Source: Petrolisthes cinctipes (taxonomy: Eukaryota > Arthropoda > Malacostraca > Decapoda > Porcellanidae). Taken from it: DNA of 64,000 nt. The notes beneath the pieces were generated by a model. The model was not told the DNA's origin. It was given only the letters and a program-made list of their open reading frames with translations, and did not search any database. Below are positions 12,396 to 23,797 of the stretch, in pieces; within the stretch, counting starts at the first letter, position 1; each line of letters starts with the position of its first letter. Location: the NCBI GenBank assembly GCA_033782935.1, contig JAWQEG010001353.1, positions 124,001-188,000 on the forward strand, written 5' to 3'. A program made the translations under genes and the position numbers.

Positions 12396-13284
12396 AGTAT
12401 ATAAGCAATATATACAGGGTTTCTCTAACATCCTTGTGCTATTATCGTTTAAGGGGACAGAAATGTCTATAGACAGAAATCTGGAGATAAATGAATCCTT
12501 TAAACATTGCCATTGGCATAGTTGGAAGGAAATTGAAGCCTCCAATATTCGTACTCGATAACAGATTTCATTCACAGACTTGGTAAATACAAAATTATTA
12601 CACTTCACAGGGTTTCATGATTGTAACCTATATAACCCGATGACAACTTTAAACCCAGAGATATGTGACAAGTTATCCACCAATAATTGAGCGGAAAACT
12701 AAGTTATCCATCCACAGGGAAAATTACATGATGGTCGAGGCTACCTTATAAACTGTAAGGAAATGACAGCATTATAACATAATATAGTGTGTAGTGAGTG
12801 CACTGTTGTCTGTTGGCAAGCAAGCTCAGCCTCTGTTGTCCAGGGTCTTTATATATCAAACTAAAGTTCACTTCTAGGTTAAAAGTTTGTTCGTAAGTGA
12901 TCATTCATGGTAAAAACTATAACCCGGCTGCATAAACCCGTGCCTTCTTTGAAATCGTAATACTTGTTCGTGTGTTTGCATTACTGACCTCGCTACCAAA
13001 GTGTTTCAGGTCATTTCGAAGCAGTGAACGATTTTCCTTATCTTTCTTTTAGTCCTTGTCATGAATAAATGCTTACCCACAAAAATTTACCACAGGAGTG
13101 AATATTGCCAGTGCCCAGGTAGGGTGAGGCAGATTCACGCTCGCCAGTCACGATCAACACCATATTATACACATTATCCGTCGTCATCAGGTTTATTGAA
13201 TACTTAACATCAGAGTAATCTATCAAAACTCCAACTTAATAACTTTTAGTGTAGCCATTAGTATAGACACATCTTTTGGTGTTT

Positions 13285-13457
13285 TGTTAAAATATCCAGG
13301 TCTTGTTGCAGTTTCGAATTATCTGACATACATATATACATACATGTCAGTGAACCAATTGCAATGCTTATCCTGTCTCATACTTGCTGGCGCTCGTTCA
13401 ACATTCAATTAGGCTATTCAAAGCAGACCTGGATACTTTTTATATGGCTCGTGACTG
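13285..13457. mobile_element. MITE family B, copy 4 (left end decayed)
   Basis: Shares aatatccaggtcttgttgca and tatcctgtctcatacttgct with the other copies and ends GTGACTG followed by TA. The left terminus is not recognisable. Confidence 0.65.
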
Positions 13458-13609
13458 TACACACAACTTCTGGTGGTCTGGCATAAATTGGAAAGATGAG
13501 TCCTATTCCTTGACAAGAGCGTGTCCGTCACCCTGGCACCCTGGCCCTCACATGCAGCTTGCTACAGATTGCTTGCCAACAGACTCGGTGCACTCACTTT
13601 TTGATCGCA

Positions 13610-13940
13610 GTTGGTTTGGCTTTCTGCTTCTCTTCTATCTCTCTTTTCCTAGGTACTCTCTCTTCTGCTCCCCAGTTTTTTCTTCTCTCTTCTGCTCCCC
13701 ACTTTTCTCTTCTCTGTCTTCTCTCTTGTTCTATTTCAATCTCTTTCTTCTCGCACTTTTCTCCTGGCTCCTTATGGACCTCTTCTCCCTCTCTCTGCTT
13801 TCTGGCCACTTCTCCTTTCTGTCTGCAATTCTTCCCACTTGTTTCTCTTTTTTCTCTCTCTTTCTCTATTCCTCTTCCTCTTTTTTTCGTGTCTCCTTCC
13901 GATCTCACTATTCTTTATTCGTTCTTTCTACTCTGTCTAC
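13610..13940. repeat. Pyrimidine-rich tract
   Basis: About 330 bp dominated by T and C on the plus strand (ttctctcttctgctcccc is repeated). This produces two long but meaningless frames on the plus strand and one on the minus strand. Confidence 0.75.
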
Positions 13941-14179
13941 TCTGTTATCTACGCGTTTCTACTACTTCTTCAATCATCTACGTGTGTTCAGCGTATAATT
14001 CAAGTATCTAAAAATATAACAATAACAGCAACAACAATTCCACTATGTTACTCTAGCAAAAAATCATCACACAATTTCAATCAGCTACTTATATATTATG
14101 TTTGTTATTTTAAAAAGCAGGCAGTTTCTTATGCATTAAAATTTTCGAGCGTCTTTAATGTGTGTTGGTGTGGGTGGGT

Positions 14180-14180
<1 letters not shown>

Positions 14181-14214
<34 letters not shown>
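14181..14214. repeat. T34 homopolymer
   Basis: Follows a short (TGGG)n patch. A second homopolymer of 19 A lies at 15313-15331. Confidence 0.9.
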
Positions 14215-14218
<4 letters not shown>

Positions 14219-14455
14219 ATGGGGGTTACAAGATTTTAGTCAGGAATAGCTACATATAATTTTTTTCTTCTATTTTTGCTTTTAAGATATCGGGTTTGTT
14301 CAACTCTTAAGGATCTTACACAAGAATTTTTTTATATATATAATTTCACGGTCGTCCCTGTCTTTGACTTTTTTTCACTGGCCAGCAAACACGACTATTT
14401 TATGATAACTTTTATAGTTTGTATATTTTTTTCGGCATTTTCTGTTTTTGAGGGT

Positions 14456-14665
14456 TTTTTTCGAGTTCGGAGCAGCGACCACTCATCTGGTGGAACGTCG
14501 GAAGAGTGACGCTGCAGTGTCGAAGTGCTTAGTACTGTCTTTCGGTGTTTATTATACCTTCTTTCGGCGCGAGGTCGTATTGACACTCAAGTCGGTTACT
14601 GTTCGTTCGCTCCTAGCGTCGCGTGGCGTGCGTCGTGTAGCGCTGGCGGCTGTGGACAGGGAAGA
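14456..14665. promoter_or_regulatory. CpG-rich island, candidate promoter or first exon
   Basis: About 23 CpG dinucleotides in some 205 bp (gcgtcgcgtggcgtgcgtcg is typical), in a window that is otherwise CpG-poor. It could be a promoter or 5' untranslated exon on either strand. I see no TATA box and no long open frame, so the direction is undetermined. A second CpG-containing patch lies at 15490-15780. Confidence 0.3.
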
Positions 14666-15510
14666 TGAGGATAGGGGATGTGGATAATAAGGACAGAGAA
14701 AGATAGAAGTGATTAGGAGAAGATATGATTGTGGACTGTGAGAAATAAAGGGATAGAGATGATGAGGAGAGGAGATGCGGACTACATGGAAGGGAGGGAC
14801 AAAGACAGACAGGAACTTTCAACACTTTTCTATCTTTTTCCTGTTAGAAGTTGGTAGCTTAGACACAAACAACCTCGTAAGGACCAATAAATTTGTTGCT
14901 GCTGTTGCTACCTAACTTCCTTTGTACTATTCCCGATGACTTTCTTTGTATTACCGAGGGTTTGATGGTGAGTGAACTACCGGTGTGAACCCCTGGGTCT
15001 CAGTATGCATGTGTGTCCTTTCAGAGCTCCAGAGCGACGAGTTCTTTTTTCCCTTCAGAGTCGAGGTGAGTGGACGTGAAGGAAGGAACCTCTAGTGCTG
15101 CTGAGTCAGAGCTGAGTCGACCCAGGAGAGGCTCAGCGAGGACCACACACAAACTACACACATACACAGTCACACAACACAATGATTGATGTGGACGGTT
15201 TGTGTGTGTTTGGTTTGCCTCCTTGAAGAACTGTCATATACCCTGAAAGCCCTTTAGAACTATACCTCCCTTGGGATGTCACAGGCGATAGTTTAATCAA
15301 TATAATAACTATAAAAAAAAAAAAAAAAAAATTGAATTACACCAAAATGGTCTTTTTGTTTGATTTTGATTTTCTCAGTTTCTTGAGTTATACTGTGTTT
15401 ATACCTCTGGATGATATATAGAACGAGACGTAATTATTATAGATCGGAGGAGGTGAAGGAGGGAAGGGACTGATTGATGAGGAAGAGGAACGAAAAGTCC
15501 ACCTCCACTG

Positions 15511-15775
15511 TCACAGGCAATGGTGATACAAGAGTCTGCGTTTTCTCTTCTCTGGAGGCGGGGCGGAGTTGAGGAAGTCTTTACTATTGGACTTGAGACG
15601 TTGAGAGGGAAGTGCAGACGACCAAGACGCTGTACTAGACGTCGCAGCAGAAGGAGGGAGAGAAGTGGTGATACGAACTGACGACGGGGTAGCAGCAGGA
15701 GGCGCCATACAGTGCAGGAGTGGTGGAGGTGGAAGCGGTGGAGGTGCTGGTGCTGGTGGTGGATGCCCGTGCTAA
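15511..15775 (-). CDS. Weak candidate: Pro/Ser/Thr-rich open frame
   Basis: On the minus strand a frame is open from after a TAG near 15775 to a TGA at 15511. It starts with repeated Pro-rich codons and continues from a methionine at 15708 as MAPPAATPSSVRITTS and so on. It is disordered and basic near its end (PPPEKRKRRLLYHH). CpG content is higher than the surroundings. There is no recognisable domain and no clear splice partner. It could be part of an alternative first exon or chance. Confidence 0.15.
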
Positions 15776-15844
15776 ACTGAGGGCTTCTGGCTTCTAGTAT
15801 AACTCGTCCACCTTTAGACTATATTTCCACGACCAACTGGCACG

Positions 15845-16070
15845 TGGCCCATATTATTCACGCCCCTGATGGCTCTAAGTGTCACCTGGCAACACGCCCA
15901 CTTCCTCCACCACGCCCAATATTCACACCAGTGGTGGTAATTGTATCACGCCCACTTCCTCCATTACAGCCAATATTCACGCCCACTTTTCCATCCACAC
16001 ACCTGATATCCATTCCCACAAATTTATCCACAAAAATAAAGCCCAATAATCACGCCCAACTATCACATTA
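15845..16070. repeat. Degenerate repeat of a cacgcccac-type unit
   Basis: The words cacgcccacttcctccac, ccaatattcac and cacgcccac recur about every 35-60 bp, and related words continue to about 16290. No gene is seen. A G/C homopolymer (about 12 C) is at 16311-16322. Confidence 0.5.
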
Positions 16071-16817
16071 GCAATATGCACACCCAATGGCCACACATCC
16101 CAACTTTCACGTCTGTACTATTAACGCGAGCATTATTCACGACAAAAAATATCACCCCAAATTTACATCGAATTTCATTTCCGCCCATGCAAAGTCCACA
16201 CAACCCTGCTTTATTACGCCTAAACTTCACTCTTAAGTTGGCTACAGTCTGACCTGGCATCACAACCAATACATCCCCCACCAACGCCTATCTCCTCTAG
16301 CCCCTCCACCCCCCCCCCCCCATCGTCAACACCATCAATGTTCTTGAATATGACTCGGAGAATCACAGAGTTATAAATATCTAAACTTTGGCTGCAGCGG
16401 CTTAGTGTCTTATTCGTGATATTATTGGGTAGGCAGGTGTGTACATGCAGCAAGGAGCCAGAGATTTGTGTACAGTGAGCAACAATTGTCGTGTCGTGAA
16501 ATAAAGTGAAAACATAATCAGACGAACAAAACAGTCTGGTGTATCCCGCAGTGTGTTAAGTGGATTTCATAATGTTTCAAGAGTTACATTTAATCTTCGG
16601 ACAAAATCACGACACGACTTTTGGCGTTCACTGTACAGGCAAAAATACAAGACTTATGTAACAGTCGTGTCTCACCCTCCAGGATAATGTGTGTTGTGGA
16701 GCGTTGCCAAGGAGTAAGAGAAAGAGAGAGAGAGAGAGAGATAGTCATTATATAGGCACATTCAGCATCATGTATGCTTCATGTTTTTCTGTTATGTCAG
16801 CATTTTCCTAGAGTGTA

Positions 16818-16987
16818 CACTCGTGATACGTAATTTCTGACCAGACACGAACGGCAGGCACCACACACACATACCCTGCATTCGAACTCAGCCTCTATAG
16901 GTGTACTGGGTGGGGAAATGAGCAATACCAGGCGATTCGAAGCTTTCTGCTCCTCACACTCTGGTCAGAAATTATGTATCACGAGTG
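16818..16987. mobile_element. TA-flanked MITE with 29-bp inverted repeats
   Basis: Left end CACTCGTGATACGTAATTTC, right end inverted GTATCACGAGTG, with one mismatch over about 28 bases and TA on both sides. It is 170 bp and not coding. It is a family distinct from B by internal sequence. Confidence 0.85.
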
Positions 16988-17060
16988 TACATGTGTGTAT
17001 GATTTACTATTATTATAATTACTCTTCATGTTATTATGTTATGTCAGCCTTTTCCTAGAA

Positions 17061-17062
<2 letters not shown>

Positions 17063-17157
<95 letters not shown>
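17063..17157. repeat. (TG)n microsatellite, 95 bp
   Basis: A pure TG run. It is preceded at 17034-17061 by tatgtcagccttttcctaga, a near copy of 16788-16811, so a direct duplication flanks the MITE. Confidence 0.95.
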
Positions 17158-17158
<1 letters not shown>

Positions 17159-17273
17159 GTTATTAACACTGTTATTTATTTTCTTTCAGCAAGTCCACCT
17201 CCTGCTTCTATACACACTCTAATGGTATATAATGTTTCGTGAAACAAACGTGGTGCTGAATGTGCTTAGGTTA

Positions 17274-17275
<2 letters not shown>

Positions 17276-17311
<36 letters not shown>
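17276..17311. repeat. (CT)n microsatellite
   Basis: Pure tract at the right edge of the outer inverted-repeat element. Confidence 0.9.
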
Positions 17312-17314
<3 letters not shown>

Positions 17315-17890
17315 GGTATACAGTAGTTATCGGATAGTACAACGACACTAGTTACAATTACCCTTCCCCGCCATACATATAGTAATTCCACAACAAAGTC
17401 ATTCGTTTTATAGTTACTCCGGATCTGCAATACTGATTATTAAGGTTCGTGGGCAGCGAGAGAGAAGAGAGAAAACAACACAACTTTAGCTGTTTATCTT
17501 GTATTTAATATTTAAGGTATTTTTTCCCCTCGGGTATATAGTGGGAACCGCACAAAGGCAAGACTCTGTGTTGTTATTCCACACTGCTGCGTCTGAAGGC
17601 TTGTAAATGTCTGTTTATACTTTCCCTGAAACACACATGCATGAGGTTGTAGTGTATAATCTTTCCTCTTGTAATTTCCTGGAAGTCGTTAGAAATAGGA
17701 AAAGTATACTACTCATCAAAAAGCTTTCATGGCGTGATCACACACACACACCTTCTTCCCTTCTTCCTCCTTCATCAATAACATTATATTGATCATATTT
17801 AAAGAGGACAATCACAGTTTGCTTTACCGTGCACCTTTATACTCTTTGTCAATCTTCTCTTTCCGTATGATATGAATTCCGAGAGCTATG

Positions 17891-18030
17891 GGCCGTAAGC
17901 AAGAATATCAGTGGTGTTGACGATAGTACACTACCGGTACGATGACTAGGTATTGTGTCTACGGTCTCGGAGTCATTGTACCGTTATCACGCCATCGTCA
18001 ACATCATGATTATTCTTGCAAACAGATCTA
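17891..18030. mobile_element. Foldback element family C
   Basis: The left arm gccgtaagcaagaatatc, then tggtgttgacgat, pairs with the right arm catcgtcaacatcatgatta, then ttcttgc. The outer third is complementary. Fragments of the same family occur at 16318, 25530, 44009 and 57053. Confidence 0.65.
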
Positions 18031-18039
18031 TGACTTATG

Positions 18040-20580
18040 GATTAGAGACAGCATCATAACTTCCCCTAACTGGTGATGCTGCCTCAAATTCAGGGGTCAA
18101 AACTCGCGAGAGAACTGGTACTGCTGGGAGTGGAGGAGGCAATTGTACCAAATAATTCAATGAAGCTCAAGTAGGCCATGGTGTGTGAGACCTGTTCTCA
18201 CCAAGTCTTCAAGGCACACAATAAGTCTAAATCTTTAATCTGGCGAATATTCACCAGTTCTAGCTTATCATTTCTTGCCCCTTTCGTGAAATATATTATG
18301 CAAATATAACGAAATAAGCCGATTTTTTTTTTTTCAACAGAAGTAGGAAATTATCTAATGGGTACAAACACTAATCTACTGGAGGATATCACCTCGAGGG
18401 AAACATACATGTACAGCCACAATCAAATATCCACCGACACTTTCCCTCCATCGTAGTAAATATCTTGGTAATAAAGAACAACACATGTATGATTTTATAG
18501 GACAACATAATAATAATTGAGAGGGTTGAGTTGACGTAAGGTGTTGTATGATTATATTTTGATATGATACTAATTTATTTGCAGGATGGAAGGAAAGCGT
18601 CGGTGGTTATTTGATTGTGGCTGTACTGTACATGTACATTTTCTCCATTGAGAGAAACCAAGCTTTTAATTTGGGACACACACACACACTTAATTTAACC
18701 TTCGCACATGTCATGTTTTCATGTGTTCATAATCTGTACACACACATACACACACGCATTACCTTCGTTTCCCACCCTCCCTTCCATATAAGGTACCCTG
18801 CCCTCCCCTCCCTACAACACCCCACCCCGCTCTGTCACGTCCTAAACCATTATCATTAGTCTGTGCCCAAAATTACTCCTCCCACACACATTCTCCCTTG
18901 TCTGGCCTATACTTCCATAGTTGGGCCCTAAATTTTGTCGATCACATAATCAACTGTCGTAATCTACCACCTCCAGCCCCAAGCACTACTTCCCTTCCAC
19001 CCTGCCACCATCAGCAACCCCCCTCCCCTCATCCCCACCCTGCCACCACCACCACCACCACTCTCAACCAGTGCCTCTCCACTACGCTGCCACTACCACA
19101 TTCAGCTCCAACCACTAGTTCCCCACCACCACCACCACCACCCCCGCCATCACCTGCCCTCCTGTGCGCTGATGTCACACCTATACTCGCCCACTTCATT
19201 CACTATTCCACACCACACCGTCGCGTCGCTTGCCACCACACTCGCGTCCTCGCTGTCATCTGGGAGACAGTCACGCTCAAAAGTTCTGCCACTTTTCCTG
19301 TTTGCATTAACCCCCCCTTTCCTTCTACTTCCTTCGTGTCTGCTGTCCCTTTCTCCGTCGTCCTCTACAGGGGTAATTCAATTCTCCTATCTGAATGTCT
19401 AATCTTGTCAGTCACAGGTATGGTACAGGTAACCCAAACATCGCGAGGTAAACATCTACATAGAACACAATAATACACAGGAATTTTAGTGGAAAGATCC
19501 TGTAACACGAAAAAAAAGGAGATAGAAAACAGGAACAGTAAGCTTCAAGAAAACAGAAGGAAAGATGGGATATGCAACTGAAGAACCGAAAGCTCAAATC
19601 CTTGCAGTATACGGTACTGCCCATATGAAGCCTATGTTCAAAGTCACATATTTATAAACAATATACAATAATGGCCTCTCAAAACTACAACACATGGCAC
19701 TGACGCCACATGTGCGTTGACCAAACCTGAGTGAGCTATATAGTAAGGGATCGAGGTATTTCCCGGGTCCTGTTGTAAGTTCCTTTGATGCGCACCTCAG
19801 TGTTTATTATATTCACCTCACGTCCTCCAGCCAATTCCATCCTTTTTTACTAGGATAATGTAGGACAAGACAACGCGCAAGCAGGAAGGGAGGGAGGAAG
19901 GCAGGCAGGTTGACAATATGAGAGATATGCAGCAGGTGTTCATTTTCCTAGAATAAATGTTTTGCATCTCTATATCAGGAATACTGTACTTCCCTCCATC
20001 ATGAAACTTCGTCTGTGATTTTAGTTAGAGAAATAAGTAAAAGTCGTTACTCGATGTTAAATATTAAAAAATGACCCCTAAGTTGATAAAGGTAAATATC
20101 CAAAGTTACCGTACGGGCTCCGAGTATAATCAACACCCGTGCATTTCAGAGAGTGCGGGAGAGACAAGAGTGTGGGAAGAAGGGAGGGTAGGCCGGTTGG
20201 GGCCACGTGTATGTATGTGTGTTCAGGCAGCAGTTCTGGGAGGTGTTATGATATCACGTGTTGGGAACCTTAGTGGTGTTGGTGCCAAAATAACTAATAA
20301 TAACAGCTAGGTCAAGGTTTCGTCACCCTCGTCCACACCTCCATCCTCGATATCACATCATGTATATAATAAACATCACTTGAGGAGGAGATGTCATTAC
20401 CGACGATGTTGTGACTTTCTTCTGACCAACAATCAACTCAGTATTTGCGTCATACTTGTAATACCTCATGTGAATGGATGATGGTCGATGACTTGTCGGA
20501 ATTTATACATTAGATAGAACTCCCAAATTTAATTATAGTTTAAATATAGTTCGAGGAGCTTCTGACTATAATTACGACTT
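18040..20580. other. Non-coding, with Pro/Thr low-complexity patch
   Basis: Mostly AT-rich unique sequence. At 18960-19170 a CCACCA-rich patch gives a 191-residue frame (18898-19473) that is proline- and histidine-rich and has no domain. A short (AC)n is at 18679-18688. Confidence 0.45.
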
Positions 20581-20587
20581 GAATTAC

Positions 20588-20699
20588 TCAGATTCCTCCA
20601 AAATATACTACGAAATAGACTTCCTCAGTATAAATGTTATTATGATAGCATAGAGATCCTGGAAGAATCACCAGCCTCCATTTCCCAGGCCCCTTTAAA
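20588..20699. mobile_element. Foldback element family A, partial copy
   Basis: A left arm (attcctccaaaatatactac) and a right arm (gatcctggaagaatcaccag, then cctccatttcc) around a short loop, ending gcccctttaaa. Confidence 0.6.
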
Positions 20700-21474
20700 C
20701 ATATGTGAGACACGTAAAGGGGTTGTTTGCTGTGGTCCAATTGGAGTCTACTTTAGCCCTCTGAACAACCTCCCCAACCACCATGACACATACACCTCAC
20801 TACCACCATCACCTTTACTACCCCTATGCCAACTACCCCCCACCACCACACCAACACCAATACCCCTCCTACCACCACACCAACACCTCCAACTCACTCA
20901 GCCAAATCAACAGGCTTCAACTGGTAGGATGGACTAGAGTATCACTAGACTGACTTAAAAATAGTTGATGGCGTAAATAGGGTTTAGTGTGGCGGTGGTG
21001 AGGGGAGGTAGATCTACGGTACTGTAGGCGTAATCTGCAGTGATCTCCCGGGTAATCCCATGCTCTCTCTGAGTATTTGTTACAACATCTCCACTGGCCT
21101 AGTTAGTTGGAAGGGAGATACGGTACACCAACCAACAATTTATATACAGTACGTGGTTTTCATGATTACATTATACACGAGTTCACTTACACGTGTCCAG
21201 TTCGATTCATATATACATTTACTGTATCTCCTTCAATAGATGAGGTTTCTCTTCTTATTCTATTCACATATTGTCCATCTCATTACACACACACACGTAC
21301 ACACCTAATCGAGCCAGATGATGGGCCAACACCAAGCAGCAGTCAGTCAGTCATCACCCCTGGTAAACATGTCAAGGCAAACAGACAGACACGTGAGAGA
21401 AAGTCATGCACGGAGCAACAGGCGCCAGGAAAACCACTAACACCACAACCATTATTTATCTTTCTTTTTACTGT

Positions 21475-21670
21475 CCCTAAACCAACACTACTATTTTTAC
21501 CATTACCATCACCATCACCATCATTACTGCCATCATCATCATCATCACCACTACTGTCCCAAAACCACTACCCTCCCCACCTCCATTTCCACCACCACCA
21601 CCTTCATTGTCATCATCATTTCCATTAACACCATTAAAATCACCACCACTATTACCGCCATTAATTCCAT
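21475..21670. repeat. Degenerate ACC/ATC trinucleotide patch
   Basis: Low-complexity accatcacc/catcatcat sequence. Frames on either strand are artefacts. Confidence 0.7.
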
Positions 21671-21785
21671 ATTTCAGATAATATTCCACATTTTCAACAG
21701 GATATTTAGTACAATAACATGATTAGGAGGGCAGGAAAGTTCAATTATTATAATTGTCATATGGGACAACCGTCTCTGTTTGTCC

Positions 21786-22030
21786 GCTTATAAATCCAAA
21801 ACGGTTACACCTACATCCATAACCCATATACATTCTGAATCACCATCACCAGGCGAAGGTTTTGGTTTGACGCAACATAACGTAACTCGAATTAAAGAAT
21901 TACGTCATCTACTATACAAATCCGCTAAAAAAAACGGTTACACTCCCAAAACTATATATTCTGAATCAGCACCACCGGCAAAGGGTTTTATGACGTAACA
22001 TGACGTAACTTGACGTAAAAATTACGTTAA
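21786..22030. repeat. Imperfect direct repeat, about 140-bp unit, two copies
   Basis: Both copies carry aaacggttacac, atattctgaatca, ccagg/ccggc followed by gaaggtttt or aagggtttt, then tgacgt/tgacgc words and attacgt. The second copy ends in three in-register TGACGTAA octamers at 21991, 22001 and 22011. Confidence 0.7.
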
Positions 22031-22069
22031 AATGTCAAATATTCTATTTAGCGGTTAAAACCATAAAGA

Positions 22070-22197
22070 AGAGCTCGAACGGAAATTCTCCGTTCGAGCT
22101 GCTAAAATCGCGCGCCAAATGTAATGCTCAAATAGAAGCTCGAACGGATTTTTTCCGTTCGAGCCGCTAAAAACGCGCGCCAAATGTACTGTACAGG
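22070..22197. repeat. Two tandem 65-bp units, each with a perfect hairpin
   Basis: Each unit carries AGCTCGAACGGA, a 5-6 base loop and its exact complement TCCGTTCGAGC(T), followed by gctaaaatcgcgcgccaaat-type sequence. The first stem is 22072-22083 with 22089-22100 and the second 22138-22148 with 22154-22164. Confidence 0.85.
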
Positions 22198-22259
22198 GAA
22201 ATTCAGTCAGTCTCGAGCCTTCACGCTGAAAAGACATATATTAAGTAGAGTTTTGTTTA

Positions 22260-22585
22260 TCTGTCTGTGCGTGTGTGTGTCTGTCTCTCTAGCTATGTCC
22301 GCGAATACTGCTGGACGGAATGGCCTGAAACTTGGCACAAAGGGGTATTGTTACCCGAGGAAGAACATGGGCTAGGTGTCGTTGTGCTCAAACATCATCT
22401 TCAATGTGCAAATGAGCATAATGAACTCAAAATTGCCAAAAATGGGCTAAAAAGGTCCACAAACCGTGCTGGCAATGTCATGCAACTTGGTACAAATAGA
22501 TATTGTTACCCGAAGAACATGGGCTTGGTTTTGTCCTCAAACGTCATCTTCAATGAGCAAATGAGCATAATGAGCAAAATGCTCT
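22260..22585. repeat. Two imperfect copies of a Helitron-associated non-coding segment
   Basis: Words such as actgctggacggaatg, gaaacttggcacaaa, tattgttacccgaag and aacatgggc occur twice, about 165 bp apart. This style of sequence accompanies arthropod Helitron ends. The frames here are not genes. Confidence 0.5.
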
Positions 22586-22589
22586 TAAA

Positions 22590-22846
22590 TGAGCCCAACT
22601 ATTCCATCAGACACCCCATTTCAGTTTAAGCGGCTGCAGTTCCCAGTTCGTCAGCTTTGCAATGACCATCAACAAAGCACAGGGTCAGTCGCTTTAAACT
22701 GCAGGTCTGAGTTTGGAATGGGCATGCTTCTCCCACGGCCAACTCTATGTCGGCTGCTCAAGAGTAGGATCGCCACAACACATTTACTTCCATGCGCCAG
22801 AGGGTAAAACAACGAACATCCTCTACCCGGATGTATTGACACCGTA
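22590..22846 (+). pseudogene. Helitron PIF1-like helicase, C-terminal fragment, broken
   Basis: In one frame the sequence reads PSDTPFQFKRLQFPVR and in the next frame FAMTINKAQGQSL. After a TAA stop (around 22694) the same frame continues CFSHGQLYVGCSRVGSP and ends ILYPDVLTP before a stop at 22844-22846. These are the last helicase motifs of Helitron Rep/Hel proteins (the Q-G-Q-S and Y-V-x-x-S-R-V blocks). At least one frameshift and one internal stop make it dead. Only about 85 codons remain of a protein that normally exceeds 1,000 residues. Confidence 0.88.
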
Positions 22847-23077
22847 ATCAGAGGTAAGTGCAGACTTCGAATATAAGTAAACCAAGAACTGTGATTTATG
22901 TTGACAATATGCAAGTCAGCGGACGTGAATTTTATTTGTATAAATAGTGTGCTCTTTATTACTTCATTTTTCTAATTGCAATGTCAACTGAATGTTATTG
23001 GGACTTTTTAAAATAGAGAGTATATTGTTATTGATCATTATTTCATGTATTAATACTTTCCATCAGTTTTATATAAA

Positions 23078-23105
23078 CCCGAGCGAAGCCAGGTACCCCA
23101 GCTAG
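23078..23105 (+). mobile_element. Helitron 3' terminus with subterminal hairpin and CTAG
   Basis: The sequence CCCGAGCGAAGCCAGG can form a short stem (imperfect), followed by taccccag and CTAG at 23102-23105, then T. This is the classic 3' end of Helitrons, which insert between A and T. Together with the helicase remnant 230 bp upstream it marks a truncated element on the plus strand. Confidence 0.75.
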
Positions 23106-23419
23106 TATATATATATATTTACGGTACAGAATATAATTGCATAGTTAAATATCACCTAATTATCTGTCAAAAGGAACGACATACTTCACTGACTATAGTA
23201 TGAACAGAAAGAGGATCACGTGCTGCTGTTCTCCATATCTTTTGCAAGGGACAAGCTTAACACGTAATCGCATACAACGGTGGATTCTATTTCACATAGT
23301 TGGCAACGGTGTGGGAATGTGGAGAGGCAGCGGAGGAAAGGAATGAGAATACTCGAGTGATTATTAGGCGTTCCCTCACGTGACTACGACGCACAGGTGA
23401 TCAGTTGACGCATCTATAT

Positions 23420-23537
23420 GGCATTTGTCAACGTTAGCAAGTACGAGACAGTCATAAGCGTTGTAATTGGTTCACTTGTATTAAAGACGGCTCGAAACAT
23501 CAGTATGGCCTAGATAATTTTAAGGTCCATGGCTGTA
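23420..23537. mobile_element. MITE family B, partial copy 6
   Basis: Contains gtaattggttcacttgtatt and a decayed ccatggctgta end. It is in the opposite orientation to the copy at 24165. Confidence 0.5.
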
Positions 23538-23626
23538 CAATGTAGAAGACTGACTAAACGAGAGTCACTGTCCTGGTATATTTACTTTGCCTAGACTGTA
23601 TAGTATGTAGTGTGCCAAAGACGGTA

Positions 23627-23797
23627 TTAAAGGGGTCGTTTGTTTGTTGTGGGTGTTTTGTAGTCAACGTAGCTCTCTAAACACTGAAAAAATACACAGA
23701 TCCCCTGCCCGTATACTGAGGTAATCTGTTTCCTGGCACACTTGGATGAATTGGTAAGCTCTCTCTCTAAAAAAAAAAAATAATAATGACCCTTTAA
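23627..23797. mobile_element. Foldback element family A, full length
   Basis: Starts ttaaaggggtcgtttgtttg and ends aatgaccctttaaa, with the inner arms tcaacgtagctctctaaaca and aatctgtttcctggcacac. It is 171 bp. The terminal words are the best view of the family's outer inverted repeat. Confidence 0.75.

Larger units (their letters stand above)
16741..17276. mobile_element. Outer inverted-repeat element bounded by (GA)n/(CT)n
   Basis: The left end agtcattatataggcacatt and the right end gcttaggttatgact (inverted) are complementary and continue as cattcagc/gctgaatg. A GA run precedes the left end and a CT run follows the right. The element contains a smaller TA-flanked MITE and a (TG)n tract, so it looks like a nested insertion. 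Confidence 0.5.

Noticed and set aside
13384..14011. 204- and 150-residue hydrophobic frames
   Set aside because: Overlapping frames over a T/C-rich tract and a MITE-B end. No domain and no splice signals.
15015..15075. Possible 41-bp plus-strand exon (tcctttcag to gtgagt) or 7-bp micro-exon inside it
   Set aside because: The splice-like signals are good, but no partner exon or frame could be identified, so chance is as likely.
18898..19473. 191-residue Pro/His/Thr-rich frame
   Set aside because: Low-complexity CCACCA patch; no start context, no domain, composition explains the open frame.
22267..22629. 120-residue frame in the Helitron-associated region
   Set aside because: It spans two copies of a non-coding repeat and only its last residues touch the helicase relic.
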